Origin: Andrena cerasifolii
Lineage: Eukaryota > Arthropoda > Insecta > Hymenoptera > Andrenidae
Reading direction: 5' to 3'
DNA: 64,000 bases
Assembly: GCF_050908995.1 (NCBI RefSeq)
Contig: NW_027485014.1
Coordinates: 1 to 64,000, forward strand
In this document: one piece after another, positions 48,001-61,193 of the stretch
How the letters are laid out: each line of letters opens with the position of its first letter
How positions within the stretch are numbered: position 1 is the first letter of the stretch
Translations under genes and position numbers: made by a program
Notes under the pieces: model-generated
Told to the model about the DNA's origin: nothing
What the model saw: the letters and a program-made list of their open reading frames with translations, nothing else
Databases searched by the model: none

Positions 48001-51000
48001 AAAACGAGCAAAACTAGTAAAACTAGTAAAACGAGTAAAACTAGTAAAACGAGTAAAACTAGTAAAACGAGTAAAACGAGTAAAACGAGTAAAACGAGTA
48101 AAACGAGTAAAACGAGTAAAACGAGTAAAACGAGTAAAACGAGTAATACGAGTAAAACGACTAAAACGAGTAAAACGAGTAAAACGAGTAAAACGAGTAA
48201 AACGAGTAAAACTAGTAAAACGAGTAAAACGAGTAAAACGAGTAAAACTAGTAAAACGAGAAAAACGAGTAAAACGAGTAAAACGAGTAATACGAGTAAT
48301 ACGAGTAAAACGAGTAATACGAGTAAAACGAGTAAAACGTAAAACGAGTAAAACGAGTGAAACGAGTGAAACGAGTGAAACGTGTCAACCGAGTGAAACG
48401 AGTCAAACGAGTGAAACGAGTCAAACGAGTGAAACGAGTGAAACGAGTAAAACGAGTAAAACGAGTAAATCGAGTAAAACGAGCAAAACTAGTAAAACGA
48501 GCAAAACTAGTAAAACTAGTAAAACGAGTAAAACTAGTAAAACGAGTAAAACTAGTAAAACGAGTAAAACTAGTAAAACGAGTAAAACGAGTAAAACGAG
48601 TAAAACGAGTAAAACGAGTAAAACGAGTAAAACGAGTAAAACGAGTAAAACGAGTAAAACGAGTAAAACGAGTAAAACGAGTAAAACTAGTAAAACTAGT
48701 AAAACTAGTAAAACGAGTAAAACTAGTAAAACGAGTAAAACGAGTAAAACGAGTAAAACGAGTAAAACGAGTGAAACGAGTAAAACGAGTGAAACGAGTA
48801 AAACGAGTAAAACGAGTAAAACGAGTAAAACGAGTAAAACGAGTAAAACGAGTAAAACGAGTGAAACGAGTGAAACGAGTGAAACGAGTGAAACGAGTGA
48901 AACGAGTGAAACGAGTGAAACGAGTGAAACGAGTGAAACGAGTGAAACGAGTGAAACGAGTAAAACGAGTAAAACGAGTAAAACGAGTAAAACGAGTAAA
49001 ACGAGTAAAACGAGTGAAACGAGTAAAACGAGTGAAACGAGTAAAACGAGTGAAACGAGTAAAACGAGTGAAACGAGTAAAACGAGTGAAACGAGTGAAA
49101 CGAGTGAAACGAGTGAAACGAGTGAAACGAGTGAAACGAGTGAAACGAGTGAAACGAGTAAAACGAGTGAAACGAGTAAAACGAGTAAAACGAGTAAAAC
49201 GAGTAAAACGAGTAAAACGAGTAAAACGAGTGAAACGAGTCAAACGAGTGAAACGAGTGAAACGAGTGAAACGAGTGAAACGAGTGAAACGAGTAAAACG
49301 AGTAAAACGAGTAAAACGAGTAAATCGAGTAAATCGAGTAAAACGAGTAAAACGAGTAAAACGAGTAAAACGAGTAAAACGAGTAAAACGAGTAAAACGA
49401 GTAAAACGAGTAAAACGAGTAAAACGAGTAACACGAGTAACACGAGTAACACGAGTAAAACGAGTAAAACGAGTAATACGAGTAAAACGAGTAAAACGAG
49501 TAAAACGAGTAAAACGAGTAAAACTAGTAAAACGAGTAAAACGAATAAAACGAGTAAAACGAGTAAAACGAGTAAAACGAGTAAAACGAGTAAAACGAGT
49601 AAAACGAGTAAAACGAGTAAAACGAGTAAAACGAGTAAAACGAGTAAAACGAGTAAAACGAGTAAAACGAGTAAAACGAGCAAAACTAGTAAAACGAGGA
49701 AAACGAGGAAAACGAGGAAAACGAGTAAAACGAGTAAAACGAGTAAAACGAGTAAAACGAGTGAAACGAGTGAAACGAGTGAAACGAGTGAAACGAGTGA
49801 AACGAGTGAAACGAGTAAAACGAGTAAAACGAGTAAAACGAGTAAAACGAGTAAAACGAGTAAAACGAGTAAAACGAGTAAAACGAGTAAAACGAGTAAA
49901 ACGAGTAAAACGAGTAAAACGAGTAAAACGAGTAAAACGAGTAAAACGTGTAAAACGAGTAAAACGAGTAAAACGAGTAAAACGAGTAAAACGAGTAAAA
50001 CGAGTAAAACGAGTAAAACGAGTAAAACGAGTAAAACGAGTAAAACGAGTAAAACGAGTAAAACGAGTAAAACGAGTAAAACTAGTAAAACGAGCAAAAC
50101 GAGCAAAACTAGTAAAACGAGTAAAACGAGGAAAACGAGTAAAACGAGTAAAACGAGTAACACGAGTAAAACGAGTAAAACGAGTAAAACGAGTAAAACG
50201 AGTAAAACGAGTAAAACGAGTAAAACGAGCAAAACTAGTAAAACGAGCAAAAATTGGAAAAACGAGTAACACGAGTAAAACGAGTAAAACGAGTAAAACG
50301 AGTAAAACTAGTAAAACGAGCAAAACGAGCAAAACTAGTAAAACGAGCAAAACGAGGAAAACGAGTAAAACGAGTAAAACGAGTAAAACGAGTAACACGA
50401 GTAAAACGAGTAAAACGAGTAAAACTAGTAAAACGAGTAAAACGAGTAAAACGAGTAAAACTAGTAAAACGAGAAAAACGAGTAAAACGAGTAAAACGAG
50501 TAATACGAGTAATACGAGTAAAACGAGTAATACGAGTAAAACGAGTAAAACGAGTGAAACGAGTGAAACGAGTGAAACGTGTCAACCGAGTGAAACGAGT
50601 CAAACGAGTGAAACGAGTAAAACGAGTAAAACTAGTAAAACTAGTAAAACTAGTAAAACTAGTAAAACTAGTAAAACTAGTAAAACTAGTAAAACGAGTA
50701 AAACTAGTAAAACGAGTAAAACTAGTAAAACGAGTAAAACGAGTAAAACGAGTAAAACGAGTAAAACGAGTAAAACGAGTAAAACGAGTGAAACGAGTAA
50801 AACGAGTGAAACGAGTAAAACGAGTAAAACGAGTAAAACGAGTAAAACGAGTAAAACGAGTCAAACGAGTGAAACGAGTGAAACGAGTGAAACGAGTAAA
50901 ACGAGTAAAACGAGTAAAACGAGTAAAACGAGTAAAACGAGTAAAACGAGTAAAACGAGTAAAACGAGTAAAACGAGTAAAACGAGTAAAACGAGTAAAA

Positions 51001-54000
51001 CGAGTAAAACGAGTAAAACGAGTAAAACGAGTAAAACGAGTAAAACGAGTGAAACGAGTAAAACGAGTGAAACGAGTAAAACGAGTGAAACGAGTGGAAC
51101 GAGTGAAACGAGTGAAACGAGTAAAACGAGTGAAACGAGTAAAACGAGTAAAACGAGTAAAACGAGTAAAACGAGTAAAACGAGTAAAACGAGTAAAACG
51201 AGTAAAACGAGTGAAACGAGTAAAACGAGTGAAACGAGTGAAACGAGCAAAACTAGTAAAACGAGTAAAACGAGTAAAACGAGTAAAACGAGTAAAACGA
51301 GTAAAACGAGTAAAACGAGTAAAACGAGTAAATCGAGTAAAACGAGTATAACGAGTAAAACGAGTAAAACGAGTAAAACGAGTAAAACGAGTAAAACGAG
51401 TAAAACGAGTAAAACGAGTAAAACGAGTAAAACGAGTAAAACGAGTAAAACGAGTAACACGAGTAACACGAGTAACACGAGTAAAACGAGTAAAACGAGT
51501 AAAACGAGTAAAACGAGTAAAACGAGTAATACGAGTAAAACGAGTAAAACGAGTAAAACGAGTAAAACGAGTAAAACTAGTAAAACGAGTAAAACGAATA
51601 AAACGAGTAAAACGAGTAAAACGAGTAAAACGAGTAAAACGAGTAAAACGAGTAAAACGAGTAAAACGAGTAAAACGAGTAAAACGAGTAAAACGAGTAA
51701 AACGAGTAAAACGAGTAAAACGAGTAAAACGAGTAAAACGAGCAAAACTAGTAAAACGAGGAAAACGAGGAAAACGAGGAAAACGAGGAAAACGAGTAAA
51801 ACGAGTAAAACGAGTAAAACGAGTAAAACGAGTAAAACGAGTAAAACGAGTAAAACGAGTGAAACGAGTGAAACGAGTGAAACGAGTGAAACGAGTGAAA
51901 CGAGTGAAACGAGTGAAACGAGTGAAACGAGTGAAACGAGTGAAACGAGTGAAACGAGTGAAACGAGTCAAACGAGTCAAACGAGTAAAACGAGTAAAAC
52001 GAGTAAAACGGGTAAAACGGGTAAAACGAGTAAAACGAGTAAAACGAGTAAAACGAGTAAAACGAGTAAAACGAGTAAAACGAGCAAAACTAGTAAAACG
52101 AGCAAAACTAGTAAAACGAGTAAAACGAGTAAAACGAGTAAAACGAGTAAAACGAGTAAAACGAGTAAAACGAGGAAAACGAGGAAAACGAGGAAAACGA
52201 GGAAAACGAGTAAAACGAGTAAAACGAGTAAAACGAGTAAAACGAGTGAAACGAGTGAAACGAGTGAAACGAGTGAAACGAGTGAAACGAGTGAAACGAG
52301 TAAAACGAGTAAAACGAGTAAAACGGGTAAAACGGGTAAAACGGGTAAAACGAGTAAAACGAGTAAAACGAGTAAAACGAGTAAAACGAGTAAAACGAGT
52401 AAAACGAGCAAAACTAGTAAAACGAGCAAAACTAGTAAAACGAGTAAAACGAGTAAAACGAGTAAAAGGAGTAAAACGAGTAAAACGAGTAAAACGAGTA
52501 AAACGAGTAAAACGAGTAAAACGAGTAAAACGAGTAAAACGAGTAAAACGAGTAAAACGAGTAAAACGAGTAAAACGAGTAAAACGAGTAAAACGAGTAA
52601 AACGAGTAAAACGTGTAAAACGAGTAAAACGAGTAAAACGAGTAAAACGAGTAAAACGAGTAAAACGAGTAAAACGAGTAAAACGAGTAAAACGAGTAAA
52701 ACGAGTAAAACTAGTAAAACGAGCAAAACGAGCAAAACTAGTAAAACGAGTAAAACGAGGAAAACGAGTAAAACGAGTAAAACGAGTAACACGAGTAAAA
52801 CGAGTAAAACGAGTAAAACGAGTAAAACGAGTAAAACGAGTAAAACGAGCAAAACTAGTAAAACGAGCAAAACTAGTAAAACGAGTAACACGAGTAAAAC
52901 GAGTAAAACGAGTAAAACGAGTAAAACGAGTAAAACTAGTAAAACGAGCAAAACGAGCAAAACTAGTAAAACGAGCAAAACGAGGAAAACGAATAAAACG
53001 AGTAAAACGAGTAAAACGAGTAACACGAGTAAAACGAGTAAAACGAGTAAAACGAGTAAAACGAGTAAAACGAGTAAAACGAGTAAAACGAGTAAAACGA
53101 GTAATACGAGTAAAACGACTAAAACGAGTAAAACGAGTAAAACTAGTAAAACGAGTAAAACGAGTAAAACTAGTAAAACGAGTAAAACGAGTAAAACGAG
53201 TAACACGAGTAAAACGAGTAAAACGAGTAAAACGAGTAAAACGAGTAAAACGAGTAAAACGAGCAAAACTAGTAAAACGAGCAAAACTAGTAAAACGAGT
53301 AACACGAGTAAAACGAGTAAAACGAGTAAAACGAGTAAAACGAGTAAAACTAGTAAAACGAGCAAAACGAGCAAAACTAGTAAAACGAGCAAAACGAGGA
53401 AAACGAGTAAAACGAGTAAAACGAGTAAAACGAGTAACACGAGTAAAACGAGTAAAACGAGTAAAACGAGTAAAACGAGTAAAACGAGTAAAACGAGTAA
53501 AACGAGTAAAACGATTAAAACGAGTAATACGAGTAAAACGACTAAAACGAGTAAAACGAGTAAAACTAGTAAAACGAGTAAAACGAGTAAAACGAGTAAA
53601 ACTAGTAAAACGAGTAAAACGAGTAAAACGAGTAAAACGAGAAAAACGAGTAAAACGAGTAAAACGAGTAATACGAGTAATACGAGTAAAACGAGTAATA
53701 CGAGTAAAACGAGTAAAACGAGTGAAACGAGTGAAACGAGTGAAACGTGTCAAACGAGTGAAACGAGTCAAACGAGTGAAACGAGTGAAACGAGTGAAAC
53801 GAGTGAAACGAGTGAAACGAGTAAAGCGAGTAAAACGAGTAAAACGAGTAAAACGAGTAAAACGAGTAAATCGAGTAAATCGAGCAAAACTAGTAAAACG
53901 AGTAAAACGAGCAAAACGAGCAAAACGAGTAAAACGAGTAAAACGAGTAAAACGAGTAAAACGAGTAAAACGAGTAAAACGAGTAAAACGAGTAAAACGA

Positions 54001-57000
54001 GTAAAACGAGTAAAACGAGTAAAACGAGTAAAACGAGTAAAACGACTAAAACGACTAAAACGAGTAAAACGAGTAAAACTAGTAAAACGAGTAAAACGAG
54101 TAAAACGAGTAAAACTAGTAAAACTAGTAAAACTAGTAAAACGAGTAAAACGAGTAAAACGAGTAAAACGAGTAAAACGAGTAAAACGAGTAAAACGAGT
54201 AAAACGAGTAAAACGAGTAAAACGAGTTAAACGAGTAAAACGAGTAAAACGAGTAAAACGAGTAAACCGAGTAAAACGAGTAAAACGAGTAAAACGAGTA
54301 AAACGAGTAAAACGAGTAAAACGAGTAAAACGGGTAAAACTAGTAAAACGAGCAAAACGAGCAAAACTAGTAAAACGAGTAAAACGAGGAAAACGAGTAA
54401 AACGAGTAAAACGAGTAACACGAGTAAAACGAGTAAAACGAGTAAAACGAGTAAAACGAGTAAAACGAGTAAAACGAGTGAAACGAGCAAAACTAGTAAA
54501 ACGAGCAAAACTAGTAAAACGAGTAACACGAGTAAAACGAGTAAAACGAGTAAAACGAGTAAAACGAGTAAAACGAGTAAAACGAGTAAAACTAGTAAAA
54601 CGAGCAAAACGAGCAAAACTAGTAAAACGAGCAAAACGAGCAAAACGAGTAAAACTAGTAAAACTAGTAAAACGAGTAAAACGAGTAAAACGAGTAAAAC
54701 GAGTAAAACTAGTAAAACGAGTAAAACGAGTAAAACGAGTAAAACGAGCAAAACTAGTAAAACGAGCAAAACTAGTAAAACGAGTAACACGAGTAAAACG
54801 AGTAAAACGAGCAAAACTAGTAAAACGAGTGAAACGAGTGAAACGTGTCAAACGAGTGAAACGAGTCAAACGAGTGAAACGAGTGAAACGAGTGAAACGA
54901 GTGAAACGAGTGAAACGAGTGAAACGAGTGAAACGAGTAAAGCGAGTAAAACGAGTAAAACGAGTAAAACGAGTAAAACGAGTAAATCGAGTAAATCGAG
55001 TAAATCGAGTAAAACGAGCAAAACTAGTAAAACGAGTAAAACGAGCAAAACGAGTAAAACTAGTAAAACGAGTAAAACGAGTAAAACGAGTAAAACGAGT
55101 AAAACGAGTAAAACGAGTAAAACGAGTAAAACGAGTAAAACGAGTAAAACGAGTAAAACGAGTAAAACGAGTAAAACGAGTAAAACGAGTAAAACGAGTA
55201 AAACGAATAAAACGAGTAAAACGACTAAAACGACTAAAACGAGTAAAACGAGTAAAACTAGTAAAACGAGTAAAACGAGTAAAACGAGTAAAACTAGTAA
55301 AACTAGTAAAACTAGTAAAACGAGTAAAACGAGTAAAACGAGTAAAACGAGTAAAACGAGTAAAACGAGTAAAACGAGTAAAACGAGTAAAACGAGTTAA
55401 ACGAGTAAAACGAGTAAAACGAGTAAAACGAGTAAAACGAGTAAAACGAGTAAAACGAGTAAAACGAGTAAAACGAGTAAAACGAGTAAAACGAGTAAAA
55501 CTAGTAAAACGAGCAAAACGAGCAAAACTAGTAAAACGAGTAAAACGAGGAAAACGAGTAAAACGAGTAAAACGAGTAACACGAGTAAAACGAGTAAAAC
55601 GAGTAAAACTAGTAAAACGAGTAAAACGAGTAAAACGAGTAAAACGAGCAAAACTAGTAAAACGAGCAAAACTAGTAAAACGAGTAACACGAGTAAAACG
55701 AGTAAAACGAGCAAAACTAGTAAAACGAGTGAAACGAGTGAAACGTGTCAAACGAGTGAAACGAGTCAAACGAGTGAAACGAGTGAAACGAGTGAAACGA
55801 GTAAAGCGAGTAAAACGAGTAAAACGAGTAAAACGAGTAAAACGAGTAAAACGAGTAAAACTAGTAAAACGAGTAAAACGAGTAAAACGAGTAAAACGAG
55901 TAAAACGAGCAAAACGAGTAAAACGAGTAAAACGAGTAATACGAGTAATACGAGTAAAACGAGTAATACGAGTAAAACGAGTAAAACGAGTGAAACGAGT
56001 GAAACGAGTGAAACGTGTCAACCGAGTGAAACGAGTCAAACGAGTGAAACGAGTGAAACGAGTGAAACGAGTGAAACGAGTAAAACGAGTAAAACGAGTA
56101 AATCGAGTAAAACGAGCAAAACTAGTAAAACGTGTAAAACGAGCAAAACGAGTAAAACTAGTAAAACGAGTAAAACGAGTAAAACGAGTAAAACGAGTAA
56201 AACGAGTAAAACGAGTAAAACGAGTAAAACGAGTAAAACGAGTAAAACGAGTAAAACGAGTAAAACGAGTAAAACGAGTAAAACGAGTAAAACGAGTAAA
56301 ACGAGTAAAACGAGTGAAACGAGTGAAACGAGTGAAACGAGTGAAACGAGTAAAACGAGTGAAACGAGTGGAACGAGTGAAACGAGTGGAACGAGTGAAA
56401 CGAGTGAAACGAGTAAAACGAGTGAAACGAGTAAAACGAGTAAAACGAGTAAAACGAGTAAAACGAGTAAAACGAGTGAAACGAGTGAAACGAGTGAAAC
56501 GAGTGAAACGAGTGAAACGAGTGAAACGAGTGAAACGAGTAAAACGAGTAAAACGAGTGAAACGAGTAAAACGAGTGAAACGAGTAAAACGAGTAAAACG
56601 AGTAAAACGAGTAAAACGAGTAAAACGAGTAAAACGAGTAAAACGAGTAAAACGAGTAAAACGAGTAAAACGAGTAAAACGAGTAAAACGAGTAAAACGA
56701 GTAAAACGAGTAAAACGAGTAAAACGAGTAAAACGAGTAAAACGAGTAAAACGAGTAAAACGAGTAAATCGAGTAAATCGAGTAAAACGAGTAAAACGAG
56801 TAAAACGAGTAAAACGAGTAAAACGAGTAAAACGAGTAAAACGAGTAAAACGAGTAAAACGAGTAAAACGAGTAACACGAGTAACACGAGTAAAACGAGT
56901 AAAACGAGTAAAACGAGTAAAACGAGTAAAACGAGTAATACGAGTAAAACGAGTAAAACGAGTAAAACGAGTAAAACGAGTAAAACGAGTAAAACGAGTA

Positions 57001-60000
57001 AAACGAGTAAAACGAGTAAAACTAGTAAAACGAGTAAAACGAGTAAAACGAGTAAAACGAGTAAAACGAGTAAAACGAGCAAAACTAGTAAAACGAGGAA
57101 AACGAGGAAAACGAGGAAAACGAGGAAAACGAGGAAAACGAGTAAAACGAGTAAAACGAGTAAAACGAGTGAAACGAGTGAAACGAGTGAAACGAGTGAA
57201 ACGAGTGAAACGAGTCAAACGAGTAAAACGAGTAAAACGGGTAAAACGGGTAAAACGAGTAAAACGAGTAAAACGAGTAAAACGAGTAAAACGAGTAAAA
57301 CGAGTAAAACGAGTAAAACGAGTAAAACGAGTAAAACGAGTAAAACGAGTAAAACGAGTAAAACGACTAAAACGACTAAAACGAGTAAAACGAGTAAAAC
57401 GAGTAAAACGAGTAAAACTAGTAAAACGAGTAAAACGAGTAAAACGAGTAAAACGAGTAAAACGAGTAAAACGAGTAAAACGAGTAAAACGAGTAAAACG
57501 AGTAAAACGAGTAAAACGAGTAAAACGAGTAAAACGAGTAAAACGAGTAAAACGAGTAAAACGAGTAAAACGAGTAAAACGACTAAAACGACTAAAACGA
57601 CTAAAACGAGTAAAACGAGTAAAACGAGTAAAACGAGTAAAACGAGTAAAACTAGTAAAACTAGTAAAACTAGTAAAACGAGTAAAACGAGTAAAACGAG
57701 TAAAACGAGTAAAACGAGTAAAACGAGTAAAACGAGTAAAACGAGTTAAACGAGTAAAACGAGTAAAACGAGTAAAACGAGTAAAACGAGTAAAACGAGT
57801 AAAACGAGTAAAACGAGTAAAACGAGTAAAACGAGTAAAACGAGTAAAACGAGTAAAACTAGTAAAACGAGCAAAACGAGCAAAACTAGTAAAACGAGTA
57901 AAACGAGGAAAACGAGTAAAACGAGTAAAACGAGTAACACGAGTAAAACGAGTAAAACGAGTAAAACGAGTAAAACGAGTAAAACGAGTAAAACGAGTAA
58001 AACGAGCAAAACTAGTAAAACGAGCAAAACTAGTAAAACGAGTAACACGAGTAAAACGAGTAAAACGAGTAAAACGAGTAAAACGAGTAAAACGAGTAAA
58101 ACGAGTAAAACGAGTAACACGAGTAAAACGAGTAAAACGAGTAAAACGAGTAAAACGAGTAAAACGAGTAAAACGAGTAAAACGAGTAAAACGAGTAATA
58201 CGAGTAAAACGACTAAAACGAGTAAAACGAGTAAAACGAGTAAAACGAGTAAAACTAGTAAAACGAGTAAAACGAGTAAAACGAGTAAAACTAGTAAAAC
58301 GAGTAAAACGAGTAAAACGAGTAAAACGAGTAACACGAGTAACACGAGTAAAACGAGTAAAACGAGTAAAACGAGTAAAACGAGTAAAACGAGTAAAACG
58401 AGTAACACGAGTAACACGAGTAACACGAGTAAAACGAGTAAAACGAGTAAAACGAGTAAAACGAGTAAAACGAGTAATACGAGTAAAACGAGTAAAACGA
58501 GTAAAACGAGTAAAACGAGTAAAACGAGTGAAACGAGTGAAACGAGTGAAACGAGTGAAACGAGTGAAACGAGTGAAACGAGTGAAACGTGTCAAACGAG
58601 TGAAACGAGTCAAACGAGTGAAACGAGTGAAACGAGTGAAACGAGTCAAACGAGTGAAACGAGTAAAGCGAGTAAAACGAGTAAAACGAGTAAAACGAGT
58701 AAAACGAGTAAATCGAGTAAATCGAGTAAATCGAGTAAAACGAGCAAAACTAGTAAAACGAGTAAAACGAGCAAAACGAGTAAAACGAGTAAAACTAGTA
58801 AAACGAGTAAAACGAGTAAAACGAGTAAAACGAGTAAAACGAGTAAAACGAGTAAAACGAGTAAAACGAGTAAAACGAGTAAAACGAGTAAAACGAGTAA
58901 AACGAGTAAAACGAGTAAAACGAGTAAAACGAGTAAAACGAGTAAAACGAGTAAAACGAGTAAAACTAGTAAAACTAGTAAAACTAGTCAAACTAGTCAA
59001 ACTAGTAAAACTAGTAAAACGAGTAAAACGAGTAAAACGAGTAAAACGAGTAAAACGAGTAAAACGAGTAAAACGAGTAACACGAGTAAAACGAGTAAAA
59101 CGAGTAAAACGAGTAAAACGAGTAAAACGAGTAAAACGAGTAAAACGAGTAAAACGAGTAAAACGAGTAAAACGAGTAAAACGAGTGAAACGAGTAAAAC
59201 GAGTGGAACGAGTGAAACGAGTGGAACGAGTGAAACGAGTGAAACGAGTAAAACGAGTGAAACGAGTAAAACGAGTAAACGAGTAAAACGAGTAAAACGA
59301 GTAAAACGAGTAAAACGAGTAAAACGAGTAAAACGAGTGAAACGAGTGAAACGAGTCAAACGAGTGAAACGAGTGAAACGAGTGAAACGAGTGAAACGAG
59401 TGAAACGAGTAAAACGAGTGAAACGAGTGAAACGAGTAAAACGAGTAAAACTAGTAAAACGAGTAAAACGAGTAAAACGAGTAAAACGAGTAAAACGAGT
59501 AAAACGAGTAAAACGAGCAAAACTAGTAAAACGAGTAAAACGAGCAAAACGAGTAAAACTAGTAAAACGAGTAAAACGAGTAAAACGAGTAAAACGAGTA
59601 AAACGAGTAAAACGAGTAAAACGAGTAAAACGAGTAAAACGAGTAAAACGAGTAAAACGAGTAAAACGAGTAAAACGAGTAAAACGAGTAAAACGAGTAA
59701 AACGAGTAAAACGAGTAAAACGAGTAAAACTAGTAAAACTAGTAAAACTAGTCAAACTAGTAAAACGAGTAAAACGAGTAAAACGAGTAAAACGAGTAAC
59801 ACGAGTAAAACGAGTAAAACGAGTAAAACGAGTAAAACGAGTAAAACGAGTAAAACGAGTAAAACGAGTAAAACGAGTAAAACGAGTAAAACGAGTAAAA
59901 CGAGTAAAACGAGTAAAACGAGTGAAACGAGTAAAACGAGTGAAACGAGTGAAACGAGTGGAACGAGTGGAACGAGTGGAACGAGTGAAACGAGTGAAAC

Positions 60001-60597
60001 GAGTAAAACGAGTGAAACGAGTAAAACGAGTGAAACGAGTAAAACGAGTAAAACGAGTCAAACGAGTCAAACGAGTCAAACGAGTGAAACGAGTCAAGCG
60101 AGTCAAACGAGTGAAACGAGTCAAACGAGTGAAACGAGTGAAACGAGTGAAACGAGTGAAACGAGTAAAACTAGTAAAACGAGTAAAACGAGTAAAACGA
60201 GTAAAACGAGTAAAACGAGTAAAACGAGTAAAACGAGTAAAACGAGTAAAACGAGTAAAACGAGTAAAACTAGTAAAACGAGCAAAACGAGTAAAACGAG
60301 CAAAACTAGTAAAACGAGGAAAACGAGTAAAACGAGTAAAACGAGTAAAACGAGTCAAACGAGTAAAACGAGTGAAACGAGTGAAACGAGTGAAACGAGT
60401 GAAACGAGTGAAACGAGTGAAACGAGTGAAACGAGTGAAACGAGTGAAACGAGTGAAACGAGTGAAACGAGTGAAACGAGTGAAACGAGTAAAACGAGTA
60501 AAACGAGTAAAACGAGTAAAACGAGTAAAACGAGTAAAACGAGTAAAACTAGTAAAACGAGCAAAACTAGTAAAACGAGTAAAACGAGTAAAACGAG

Positions 60598-61050
60598 TGT
60601 TGTGCCCTGCGTGATGGCTCGCAAGGCTGGTACGGGATCTGGCGTAATCGTGGGTTCGGGAGTAATTAAAGGATGAGAATCCACCGGATGAACTACACCA
60701 AGTGTGATTAAACCCAAAGACTAAGTCTTTATTCAAAAACACTTAAACTAGACCGGAGTGTACAAGTAGGAATTAACCGTGTTAACTGGTCGAGAGTCGG
60801 CTCTAGAGTCTCTCGATTTGCGGCGGCAAATCGGTTTTTATTGCGCTATTGGGCGTGGTGCCGTCGCTTCGCGTTGCCGTGCATGGTCACGTTGCAACGC
60901 TCGCAATTTCGCTGATTTTGTAGTTTCGCGCTTTGCCTCGCAACTGATTTTGCTTAGGAACGTCTCGAACGTTCTGGAGTAGTATAATGGTTAATATGAA
61001 GTATAATATGTCGCGTGACACGTGTGCTTGGGCGTTGCCTGGGCACAACA
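60598..61050 (-). mobile_element. 3' LTR of the errantivirus-like element, 453 bp
   Basis: The ends are perfect 10-bp inverted repeats: TGTTGTGCCC at 60598-60607 and GGGCACAACA at 61041-61050. The PPT lies directly beyond 61050 and satellite directly before 60598. An AATAAA on the - strand at 60728-60733 marks the likely R region. A frame running from here into the satellite (60742 to 58997) is incidental. Confidence 0.93.
60728..60733 (-). terminator. Poly(A) signal AATAAA in the errantivirus 3' LTR
   Basis: AATAAA lies on the - strand about 320 nt into the LTR. It would end the genomic and env messages within the LTR, before the satellite. Confidence 0.6.
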
Positions 61051-61063
61051 TCCCTCCCCCCTT
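61051..61063 (-). other. Polypurine tract of the errantivirus-like element
   Basis: AAGGGGGGAGGGA on the - strand is immediately followed by the LTR start TGTTGTGCCC. The stretch from here to the env stop (61064-61193) is 3' noncoding with nothing else recognised. Confidence 0.88.
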
Positions 61064-61193
61064 GGGGAGGAAAAGCCATAGCTTTTTCTGCCGATGATAA
61101 ACTATCTTAGGGAAATCCCAAAACTCGTAATGGTTGGATTGGTTATCATCGACTTACATGTGGTTTTTCTTAACTAGCTTATAATGGTATATT

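Larger units (their letters stand above)
28234..60597 (-). repeat. 9-bp satellite array in reversed polarity, AAAACGAGT on + strand (right arm)
   Basis: About 32.4 kb of the same satellite as the left arm, but reverse-complemented throughout. It is bounded exactly by the 5' LTR of the Ty3 element and the 3' LTR of the errantivirus. Variants on the + strand include GTGAAACGA, GCAAAACGA, ACTAGTAAA, AATACGAGT, AACACGAGT, AAATCGAGT, AAAACGAGG, AAAACGACT and AAAACGTGT. The linked pair GAGCAAAACTAGT is the reverse complement of the left-arm pair. Register-breaking units occur at 32713, 42765 and 48337. Open frames up to more than 5,000 codons here encode only tripeptide repeats. Confidence 0.97.

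Noticed and set aside
34496..50269. Open frame of 5257 codons, and dozens of other long frames across both satellite arms
   Set aside because: They encode only tripeptide repeats (KTS, KRV, TRF, LLV). They exist because the unit is 9 bp, divisible by three, and free of stops in most frames. Overlapping frames on both strands are equally long, and there is no independent gene evidence.
1..60597. CRISPR array
   Set aside because: The repeats are contiguous with no unique spacers, no leader and no cas genes, in a eukaryotic context.
1..60597. Telomeric repeat
   Set aside because: The unit TTTTACTCG is not G-rich, differs from known insect telomere motifs such as TTAGG, is highly variable, reverses polarity and lies next to retroelements on both arms. 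An interstitial or pericentromeric satellite fits better.
58997..60742. 581-codon ORF running from the errantivirus LTR into the satellite
   Set aside because: The unique N-terminal part is LTR sequence and the rest is satellite tripeptide repeat.
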